Source: Acanthaster planci (lineage: Eukaryota > Echinodermata > Asteroidea > Valvatida > Acanthasteridae). From it: a stretch of DNA of 64,000 nt. Shown here one piece after another: positions 10,980 to 22,900 of this stretch; the stretch's first letter is position 1; each line of letters begins with the position of its first letter. The position numbers and the translations under genes were made by a program. The notes below the pieces were generated by a model. The model saw only the letters and a list, made by a program, of their open reading frames with translations. It did no database searches and was not told the origin of the DNA. The stretch lies in the NCBI RefSeq assembly GCF_001949145.1, contig NW_019091448.1:517429-581428 (forward strand). The letters are read 5' to 3'.

Positions 10980-13900
10980 CTTTAGAAAAAAAAGGAAACT
11001 ATAATCATAAACACCATGATGGGAAACTTATCTGCATTTCCTATTAGAAAAGCTTGGTCAGAATTACAGATTTTTATTCAAAATAAAAATCTCTAGTTCT
11101 GACCAAGCTAAAATAATTTAGACATTTTGGGGATGTCAACTTCATGAAAAACCAATTCAGGCCGTGGCAGATGTTTTGGGGTAGGGGATACAAATAAGGT
11201 ACAGGAGAACTGGTGAAGGAGTTTCATTGATTTGTAACCAAGCTGAACAACTATGGAGCACATTCTTGGAATATGTTGATCAGTAAAGAGGAATCTGGGA
11301 AGGGACTAAGAACAAAAGCAATGTTTGGTCAGAATTGATGGAATCAATTTGAAGGTCAGAATCTGGAACTAGACTTCCTGTAGTAACTGACGGTACTTGT
11401 AGTTGTCAATTGTCAATTATAGACACCACACCTTGATAATGTGTTCACAGATCAGACAATCAGCAAGTTCACTCGATTACGAAGAACTGTCATGCCAGCT
11501 TGGACATGTTCGACGTGTCTGAATCGGTGTACTCAAGTGTACTGATGCTCTTCAATGACCTATTTAGAGCATGTACTGCTGAAATACTGAACTGGCTCAT
11601 GGGGGGGGGAACAGCATGCAGAGCACAACAAAGCAAGGAGCTTCATTTTTTTTCTTCCAGTGAAAAAATGTGACACCAGCAAATTGTGAGTGATACAGAT
11701 AGTAAGTTCAAGACAAAAATTGCACTTTTATTGTGACATGCCCGTTTCTGTGAGGGAAGTTTGGAGCTGATTTGATTTCCTCCAAACTGTGCCTACCTTC
11801 CCCCAGTTTGGGACAGACTCACCTGTTCAGCTGTGGTCAGGAGCTTCTTCTCCTTCTGCATGGCCGTTATCTCATCCAGGATGGCGATGTATCGCTTCCC
11901 ACCCAACAGGGCCTGCAGGAAAACAAGTTGGATGCAGTCGTTAAGTTAGATCGATGATGGGGCATTAGTGAGCGGTTCCTGGAAGATGAGTCTTATGGGG
12001 GCCCCTTTTCAATAATCTTGTTTTAGTTTGCAGTAGGAGTAAACTGAGCTTGTCGTGTTGATGTACCTTTGATTTTGGCACCATGGGCAATGTAGGGTTG
12101 TGTATGATGAGTGAAATGTGTTGAGAGTTACCGCTGACTGACTTAATGCAGAGTCTTTGTCAGGACTTTTACACAAGCCTTGGTTTATTGGTGGACGGAA
12201 AAGGGGACCACGTAGGACGACATGCGTCACATGCATATGATGCTCAGGACGCATAAAATACGTGCTGTACACTTTCTGAGCATGATGCATGTGATGCACG
12301 TCGTTCTGTGTGGTCCCCTTTTCCGTCTACCCATTTTATTAGGTTGGATCACTCTGCTGGTCTTCTTGTCGATATTGCCCAAGTGATGAATGAAACGATG
12401 GACAGTGAGTATGATCATGGTACAATGCAGCATCTTTACAGTCCTTCTGAAGCATGGGCTCTGTGCAGTGGAAGGACCACTTCAAATGCAGGAAATGACC
12501 TCATAAATTGAGTCTGGCAATAGTCTTTTGCATGTTATCCTCACTTTGATTGTTGATCCAGTTGGTACATAGATCTACCGATTGTTTTGGTCACATATGT
12601 AGCATCGTTTTGAAGGACTCTACCTAAACTAAAAGAGATCATAAGTATTGATTTTTGAGGGGGGAAAACTAGAGAAACCTGAGGAAAAACCCTCATGGCA
12701 CAGGAGAGAACTAACCAACAAGTCTACTTACAAATGGCTCAGGCTAGGAATAGAATCCAGAACTACGGTGGTGAGAGGCAAGTGCTTTACTACCTAGCGC
12801 TACCTATGCCACCCATTCAATATCAGTAGCAATGAGATTTTTGTCCTGGTCTGAAGGCAACCTGTTAACATTTTTACCTCAATCTGTTTATCTCTCTTTG
12901 GCTTATCGTTAATGTACATCAGACAACCCATGGCGAATGCGTACATCTCCACCTTAACAAACTGCCTGCATGGCTCCATCATGTCCAAGTCGTGAACGAT
13001 GGGACATCTAGAAAGAGATAGAATATAGAATGATGTCATAAAATTTCAGGCCCCCAAATGATCAATCCATCATCTCAATTGGATCAATGTCTATGCCTTT
13101 AAGCAGAGTAGTGTACAGGCCCAGCTGGGCATACAGAAACAGGCTACAAGTTGCTGACAGACTGCGCACAAGGCAAGCTTTGTGACGGTGAAGCTGGAAC
13201 TCAAAATTGATTCTAAATAAAGAATTCTGGTCCTTTTTATGTTATGGAAATCTACTGCATAATATTCACGTCAAAAAAGGTGGACTTTGGTTGTTGCACC
13301 TTTTGGCCTGGTGCCCAAGTACATTCGGACCCACTAAAACATAACTTCACGTTCAGTGTGAAACACAGTTGTGTCACTTTACTGTTTGTTACACCCGTGC
13401 AACCTTCACACTCACCAATACAAATGCAAGCTTTTTTAGACAGGTGCTAGTGCATGAAAACACTTGAGAAGTAACATTGACAACATGCCTTGTTCACATT
13501 TGTGCTTTCTTATGGCAATCAGGTAAAGAACACTCTCATACATCCCAACTCGACTCCCAATTAAAATACACTTTTAAAGAAAGTGTGATGTCTTCAGGGT
13601 ATTTGCCATTTTTCCAACACTGAATTTTATTCAACTGAATCGGGGGAAAAAACCCAAATGAAGAGACACTGTGTGAAACAGACCCACTGACCTTTGCAGT
13701 AACACTGCTGTCTGTCTGCACGCTTCCTCCTGCTCCTCGGTCAAAGGCGGGCACACTGGGGGAAATTCAAGGGGATATATTGAAATTATCCATTTTGCAT
13801 GATATTCTACACTTTGGAAAAGCATCGCTACCATTTGATTATCTAGCAGAGAGTGATGAAATTACACACTACTCATAGATTGTATTCCTCAAAATTCTTT

Positions 13901-16900
13901 TGCAAGGAAAGGGCATTTAACCACTTGCAGAGAGTAATATTTTGGTAAAAGCCACACTTCAAAACAAATAAAAGCATTTTTAAGATGTATTTTTTTTTTG
14001 CGTTGGGGAGATGTTAATTATATAACGGCTTTGCCCTTTACCCAACGTATATTAANNNNNNNNNNNNNNNNNNNNNNNNNNNNNNNNNNNNNNNNNNNNN
14101 NNNNNNNNNNNNNNNNNNNNNNNNNNNNNNNNNNNNNNNNNNNNNNNNNNNNNNNNNNNNNNNNNNNNNNNNNNNNNNNNNNNNNNNNNNNNNNNNNNNN
14201 NNNNNNNNNNNNNNNNNNNNNNNNNNNNNNNNNNNNNNNNNNNNNNNNNNNNNNNNNNNNNNNNNNNNNNNNNNNNNNNNNNNNNNNNNNNNNNNNNNNN
14301 NNNNNNNNNNNNNNNNNNNNNNNNNNNNNNNNNNNNNNNNNNNNNNNNNNNNNNNNNNNNNNNNNNNNNNNNNNNNNNNNNNNNNNNNNNNNNNNNNNNN
14401 NNNNNNNNNNNNNNNNNNNNNNNNNNNNNNNNNNNNNNNNNNNNNNNNNNNNNNNNNNNNNNNNNNNNNNNNNNNNNNNNNNNNNNNNNNNNNNNNNNNN
14501 NNNNNNNNNNNNNNNNNNNNNNNNNNNNNNNNNNNNNNNNNNNNNNNNNNNNNNNNNNNNNNNNNNNNNNNNNNNNNNNNNNNNNNNNNNNNNNNNNNNN
14601 NNNNNNNNNNNNNNNNNNNNNNNNNNNNNNNNNNNNNNNNNNNNNNNNNNNNNNNNNNNNNNNNNNNNNNNNNNNNNNNNNNNNNNNNNNNNNNNNNNNN
14701 NNNNNNNNNNNNNNNNNNNNNNNNNNNNNNNNNNNNNNNNNNNNNNNNNNNNNNNNNNNNNNNNNNNNNNNNNNNNNNNNNNNNNNNNNNNNNNNNNNNN
14801 NNNNNNNNNNNNNNNNNNNNNNNNNNNNNNNNNNNNNNNNNNNNNNNNNNNNNNAGTTGGTGACTCAAGCTACGGTGTGAATGAAATGATTTCTACTTCA
14901 GTTGGTTACTCAAGCTGTGGTGTGAATGAAATGATTTCTACTTCTGTTGGTTACTTAAGCTGTGGTGTGAATGAAATGATTTCTACTTCTGTTAGTGACT
15001 CAAGCTGTGGTGTGAATAAAATGATTTCTATTTCAGTTGGTGACTCAAGCTGTGGTGTTAATTTTTTTGGACTTAAAAATTTCACTTGGACAAGAAGTGA
15101 TGCAGACCGAAGCTGTTTCCTCTGATTGAGGTCTACTGGAAAAAAATCACCTTGATGTTGGTAAATTTTAACGCAAGGGTGAAAAACCCCAATTGAGCCA
15201 CCAAATTGGGGAAACAAAAAGGACAAATATTTCATGCATCTAATCTGGTCTTCCTATCATCCCTTGAGAATTCATACATTTGTAATTTAACTCATGCTTT
15301 GAAGGGACTGGTGCAAAACTGGGCAATTGAAAAGTGAGTAAAGCAGAACACTGTGGTAGCAAACACTGGTATGCAAAATTTCTGCCTGTACCAAAAATTC
15401 CTTTTGACTCCTGAAGTTTACATGTACTTTTACCAAACACTGCTAAATTTTTCAGCTTCACAAAGGCTGTCAAAACCAGCGTAACTAAACTTTTCCTTCA
15501 TCAAATGAAAAAGATATGTATTTAGGACTAATGGTGATAACTTGAAAGCAAAAGAAAAAGTTTAGTCAAGCTGCTTCATGTTCCAATGGGAAGGGAATGG
15601 TAGACGGAAAAGGAGGACATGTAGAATGACGTCACATGCATATTATGTTCAGAAAGCGTCCTTAGCATAATATATAAGTCCATGTGCATCGTTCTACAGG
15701 TTCCACTTTTCTGTCTACAAAAGGGGAGGATTCATGGCATTGGCTGCTGAAAGCTGCTACCAAACATGTACCAAACATTTTTGTGGACCCCGTCATGTCC
15801 ATTATAGCAACTTTCTGATATGCATGTGCACTAAGTGAATCGTGTCTGGTTGAAGCAATTAATCACTTGCCTCTTCGGCTTCAGATATCTCCAGACAGTT
15901 TTGTGTTTTTCAGTCACACTGACAAATATTTGAAGAGGAATCAATCCGTGTCAAGAAAACTTATTAATGTGAAGAGGGTACAGAGACAAATCCGAGGACC
16001 AAAATGAGACGCCATTACTACGGGGCCATCCTGTTTGAACCTAGGCGGTGCCTGCCGAGGTACAGGCAAGAGCTCAGGTTGAGACAGCTGGCCCCTCAGA
16101 ATGGCGTCTCATCGGATTTGTCGATACACTGAAATGTGGAGCATACCATGCCAAATTTGAGCAGTTGCTGAAGGACACTATTCCACAGCTTCCCATCGTG
16201 CACACTGTAGTCCAAACACAAGTCAGCTATCAGACGTACAGCCTGCATGAAGTTACACAAAAACACAAGAAATAATCTTTAACAAAACAGTATCCCACAA
16301 ACGTACGCCTGACGATACCGAGCCCTGCTTCAGTTTAGCCTGTTGAAATTACTTCATTTGGTTACTTGATTAATTGATTGTTGTACCTTAAAAGATTAGA
16401 TTTGTGTAAATTGTGAAAAAAGTTTTGTTTTGTCATGAGGTGAGCTATCAACGTAAGGCTTTTGCCGATATTTCTCTCGTTTTTTAATGATAGCAGGTGC
16501 GTTGATTTTTCAGGTTACACGATCATGTGCCTTTTTGTAAATCTGAATGGATTCTGATTGCCAGTGTCTGGTGAATACTGCACTGAAGCCTTGAGCCTCA
16601 ATAACCCCTGAAAGCTTAGTGAACATTCACATTTAAGTTGGAGGACTGATGACTGTGAAAACTGAAAAGTGCAGAGAGTCATAGTGTCTAAGACTTCCTC
16701 TGGGTGGCAGTGATGACTCACCCTCGGTTCATGGTTGTAATGTTTCCACAGTCCTCTCACAAGGCCCTGCTTGTTGGAGGTTGTAAAGACGCCGAGATCC
16801 ATGGAGGTATTTAGAGCCTCAAACTCCACCAGGTACATCAGGTTCTGCATGAATTCCCTATTAATCGAAAAAAATGAAAATATAAACGTTTGTCAGTTTC

Positions 16901-19900
16901 TGGTGCTCCCACTACAAGCACAATTGTGCAACTGTTGAATCCAGCAAAATAAAGTTCTGCACTGTTGTATTTTGAATGAAGCACGATAAAAGTAGCAAAA
17001 GCATGCAACAATGTTTGTGTCACTTTGTTGTGAACTTGGGGAAACGTTTACTGAAAAAGTCTTCAGATGAATTTACATCCATAGACTTTACAACAGACAT
17101 GGTTTGTGATATGCTTCAATAAAATCTTTTGCAAAGTCCTAATTTCCTTCCAAGATCAACTTTTAAATTGCTCACATACATTGGAGGAAGTAGGATTCAA
17201 ACCTGTCGCTTCCAGAAACTGTATCAATGCTGAGGAAGAGTGAGCTTGTTGCAACAAACTCATCTTCAAAGATTAATTGAAGTCCAAATAGACCAAAAAT
17301 GCTAAGACTATTTACATGAGAAATAAAAACCCAAACTGATTCACAGTACAGTGCATCACATAGCATTTGACTTAAATCATCTTCCACGATTATTAGACTT
17401 GTTACGAACTAATTCCAGTCCATACACACAGACAAATTCCAACCCATCCAAAAATCTGTAAAAATTGTCAAACTTGGAAAAGGAATAACATTTGGCAATT
17501 TTCTACAACAATGCAATGCAAACCCATGGCATTAGAGTTCATTGTTTTATAAGTTATAACCGTGGTAATGTTGTGACCCATTCCTCTGTGGGTTGAAAGA
17601 GGCAAGCAGGAAAAGTGGCTTGCCTGGGGACACAACCTGTGGCCAGCCAACTAACGGGCCATATTTCCAAGCACCAAGGAATGCACTTAAGAGTGACTTC
17701 AGTCGATTTATACACACACGCTGAAAAACTGACGACCAACCGTACCTGATTTCGTCCACTGGCCTGTCTGCCACAACTTCAATCATACTGGTATTGAGAA
17801 GACTGAAGAGACAGCGCAGGGCACGCACACGGCAGGCGTTGCTGATCTTGGTGGAGGCTTGCTAAATACAAACGTGCAAAAGACATCAAAATGTGAGATG
17901 ATATGTTCGTACCCCACTTAAGGGTGATCATTGGTGCCCTGGGCAAGTGGCATGCAGATACAGTATTTTTCTGACTTGGTCTGGTGCCCATGTCATGGGG
18001 TATATAACAGCTCTCCACTTACAAGTCATGGGTTCTGGTTGTCTCACTTTATTTCAGGCATGAATATATACCTACATCCATGAACACAAGCTATTCCAAT
18101 CAGCATTCTCAGACAAAATAGTTAACATGTAGACCCTATGGAGTTTTGCAAATGTGCACTGGCTGAGCTCAGGGAGCTGGGGGCTAGTGGGGTTGTATGC
18201 TGGACTGGCCTGGAAAAGTAGCACAGAACCAGCTTGCTCTTACGGGGAACAAGACAGCCTCATTAGTCCAGGCTAGCTCTCGATATAGATTCTGATAGTT
18301 TAATTCTACATCCATGATACTAACTAGTAACTACCTGAGCCTCAATCTTACATATCACTGCTGAAGCAGGTCAGGTATAGTGTTCTGTCCCCAATGCAAT
18401 TTTATGTCTCACGACAAACGGTTTGCTGCGGAATGAAAAATGGATGCTGGCGGAATGACACTACAAAACTGTGACATAACAGCCATGCTTAATATATTTC
18501 TGTAGGGAAATTCAGTTCTATCCGCAAACCTTGTAAGCAAAGTTGAGAAGAAACAGGGCACTTCCCCGGACCTCCCCACCATACTGAAGGAGATATTTCA
18601 CTCTGAAAAATGGAAGTACATAGTTTTCAAAAAGTCATTGTTATAAAACTAGCACGAGTTAAAAAGAAAATATTTATGACCTCGGCAACGGCCAAAAAGG
18701 GCAGTGGTGTTGATCAATTATTAAATAATAGTTTGTTTCAATACAAAATCAGCATCACAGCCCTCAGGCTTAATGACATAATCTGAACAGACATTGAGAA
18801 AACTAAAAAGATAAAATGATTAGGTTTCAATACTCCATAAACATGTTTACATTGCTGATACATTATGAAATAAAGAGCAAGAGAACAGTGTTAGAATTCT
18901 GTCATGCCAAAACCCAGAAAAACTCTAGGAATGTGCAGAATTTCGTCTACTACTGGGGCACCACACCGGCCGCTGAATACCTTTTAGAATGACCAACGAA
19001 ACTCTTCCTGTAAAAATGATGATGGGCAGCCTCCACCAACAGGGACTGATGCTTTCTCAATTCCCACTATCTCACTAGCCAACCCCAGACAAATGCAAGA
19101 TGCGACAAACAATTCCTAAATGGTCTACCTTGCGAGGCTTCTTTCTTCTTCCGCCACCTTCTCTTCTTTGGGTGTCATGAATGACAGGCTGGAGAGATCC
19201 ACCGTCTAGGACCGAGAATGCAACGAGGAGCATGATGTAAAATTTTAAAAACCTTCAAGGGGTTATTAGAACTGCTGGAGATGGAGACAATTTATGTGCC
19301 GGCGTGCATATGCACTTCACCTTTTAGGTGCAGATCACAAAACACTTGCTAGATTTCCATGATGAAGCCGATGTTTAAAAGATGCACCCTTTTGTGTCAA
19401 AGTCAGGAAGGATTTGTGCCCAAGGCACGCGCAAAGACCATTACCTTCCAACACTTTGTGATGGTGTGTACTCAGCTGGCTCCCTGCCAAACGCACATAA
19501 ACCTGCAAGCTCGTGCAGTGAGTTCCCACCAAAGGACCGTTGTTTCCGTGTAAACACATGCCCTCCCTTGTTCCCCCTTGAAGCAGATACACAGTTCTTA
19601 CCGTATCCTCCTCTGCCTGCTTATTGCTGGATGTGTTGGGCAACCACTGCTCAATCAGATGGAGTCGGATCTTCTGAATGTTGCAGTTGTTGACCTCGGC
19701 AATAGCGTTCGCAGCAGCGTGGATGTCTGCAAATGACAGAAAATTTCACAGCAGAATCTCCCTCAGGGAAAGAGGATTTTATCCTCCCATTTCTACAAGC
19801 AGTCTCCAGTATGGGGGAAAAAAAGACCTGGCACACTAGAGTAGTACAACACTGTTTGAATCGTTCAATTTAAATTGTTACAGGTAGGATATACATGGTG

Positions 19901-22900
19901 TGGTACAACCCGAGTGGGTGTTGTTACATAGCTGTGATGTTGTCCAGAGAATATCTGCCATTCCGCTGGCAACTTCTTGACCTTCGAAATCCAGCAGGAC
20001 ATGACATGCTCCATCTAGAGTGTCTTCAAATACCTGTACCGCTAGCGTGCAGCCAACATGTCATCAATGCCAACTGCATTTTAGTTCCCATTTGATAGCT
20101 AGTGTTTGCATATTGAGAAACTACTATCTAATCATAGCCCGAGCCCTGTTTTCAATTGCTTTTGTAAAGCTTGCAGAAAGGAGTATTAAAGTTTGAAATT
20201 AGGGTCCCATTCTTAATAAGTGAAACAATGAGGTCGTAGCAAACTGTACAATTTTGCACTTTTCATGCGCTGGGTGTAGTTCTTAACTTAAGAACTATTT
20301 GTACATTTTATATTCACAGAATGTTAGCCAAATTGAAACAAAGCATCATGGGAGAAAATCTACCCTCCATCCAAGCACTATTTGTGTTATGCAAGGCTGT
20401 CTAATCCTTAATATTCTGGGTATGAGACATGGAGTTAGGATTTCACTTTTATGCCCCGAGTAAAAAGTGGTGGTCACTCTTCATGTAGCACTGACAAAGT
20501 GAGACCAGACGTTTTCGCTATCCTTAAGCTGTTGGGACTTGGCAGACAAAGTTGGCGTCGCAAGTCTCACCTGGCTGGCCTCCCTGGTCCAGGTCCAGGA
20601 TCCTCCTCTCGATGCTCTGGTGCTCATACAGCTTGCAGGTCAGCTTGGCCGGCTGGTCTACCAGTTGGAGGAGCTCGGGCTCGGCTAGCTGGTGCCTGTG
20701 CAGCACCTGCTCGGTGGCCAGGCAACGACAGAAGTGCGACAGCTTCTGGTGGGTCAACTCTGCCTTCTGCTTCTCGGGGCTCTGCTTTACAACCAAAGGT
20801 TTGTTTGAATAGGAAAACCTCCAAATAAATAGTGCCTTCGTGTAATGACCTCAGGGCAACAGCGCCCTCATGTGTCAGGAAAAGCAAATGTGGAAATGTA
20901 TAATTCTTTCACATTTGTAAAACTAGAGCAGCGAGGCCACCACACAGCTTCCTACGAATCTACATTTCTTTACTGTAAAAAAATCTCATGTTAAGAGACA
21001 TCCACGCAAATTAAAAATGGCCCAGCTATATTAAACAAGGGAATCATTTACTGCGTGCAAGCTTTGTCAAATTTCTACACACAGCAAGAACAGAAAAAAT
21101 GACTAATACATGACTACGTTATGGATGTAAAATAAAACATTTCACATAACCCCACCTCTTCATCCTGTCAATCTCCTACTCCACCCCATACCCACCATTC
21201 CATCAATCTCCTATTACACCCCTTATCCCATCATCCCATCCATCTCCTGCTGCAACCCCCATTCCATCATCCCATCTATCTCCTACTCTGCCGTCACCAT
21301 CCCATCCAGCTAATATCCCACCCCATTCCATCCATCTCCTGCTACGACCCCCATTCCATCATCCCATCTATCTCCTACTCTGCCGTCACCATCCCATCCA
21401 CCTAATATCCCACCCCATTCCATCCATCTCCTGCTGCGACCCCCATTCCATCATCCCATCTATCTCCTACTCTGCCGCCACCATCCCATCCAGCTAATAT
21501 CCCACCCCATTCCATCTATCTCCTAGCTGCTCCAACCCCCATGTCATCATCCCATGATCCATCTCCTACTCCGCCCTATCCCATCATTCTTGGATTCCGC
21601 TCCGCCCCGCCCATTATCCTAATCCATCTCCAACTCCGCCCCCCTCCTATCCCCATTCCATCATCCCATCCATCTCTGACTTCATCCCACCTATCATCCC
21701 ATTCATGTAGTAAGTTTGAGGGTCCACTACAAAACACAGCCGTACTTGGAAAGATGGCCACAACAGTTCTAAGGAATATGCATGCGGGTCTCACATTGTC
21801 TGGGCATTTCTCTTTCCAGAGACGAGCAAGGAGAACACAGATTTCAAGAGCCATCACCTTCAGAGGGCCTGCAGAGAAAAATATCAGGACATGTCAGGCA
21901 AATGTGCCAGTAATTTGGCAAAAATACTTATTCATAAAACACAAATCATCTGTCTTGTTCATGATCTTCACTCAGAGATTTGTCATCAAAACGATCTAAA
22001 AGTTGAAGATCTGTTTTACAGAATCACAAGTTATCACGCTCCTTTTAGGAGTGGCTGACTTTAGAAGTTATCATAATATGCAGTATTTCAACATATATTC
22101 AATGGAGAAAAAAAAGAATAAAGAAACTTTTCACCTGCAGTTTGTACTGGTAAATAAGAGAGCAAATTAGATGCTTTGAAGAGAACTGACAAAGGCTCAT
22201 GTTTCTCATCTTGGAACTAATATGTTGTCCGCTGTTCCTGTTAAAAATACTGAGGCCTTCTGAGGTGGAGTAAAATCAGTCAGGTTTAACAAACACTGTA
22301 TGAATGAATCCTTAAGACCGGCCAAGCACATTATTTACTTCCTTATTCAAGATGACATGTAATTTTTTCTACGATGCATTTTAAAACTTGGAAAGATTGT
22401 CAAAGTACCCATGGGTAGCTCCTTGACGACCACCCTGGCCGTAGCCACAGCCATCTCAGGGCTGGAGATACTCAGCAGGAGTTTCTGCACCACCTCCAGG
22501 CTCTTCCTGTCCATTCTGCTGCCCCCTCTGTCACCCACTGTCCCGGAGGGTCTGTCTGGGGACGTGTCGTCAGCGCCGGCCCGTTTCATCAAGTTGTTAA
22601 TGGTTGTCACAAAGAGATGGTCAGTGGGAAGCTACAGGAAAAACATTGACAAACATGATGATTTGTTGAAAATGAAAGAAAAGATACTGAAAGAAATGTT
22701 CAATGCAACTTTGCAAGATAACTGAAGAGGGAAAAACTGAAGAGATACTGTTGTAGGAATTCAATTTCCAATGTACATGCAAGGACCAATCCAACGAGAT
22801 GCCATTCAGGAGGGGCCATTGCACTCACACACCTATCTTGACTTGAGTGTGCACATGCACTTTGGCAAGTCAAGGTACCTTATTTATATTGGTCGGAGAG

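Noticed and set aside
13998-15125. 375-codon plus-strand open frame
   Set aside because: Most of it is undetermined bases. The rest is the 45-bp minisatellite. Not a gene.
20451-20887. Overlapping plus and minus frames around 20.6 kb
   Set aside because: They are shadows of KNTC1 exon 29, whose frame is fixed by splice phase.
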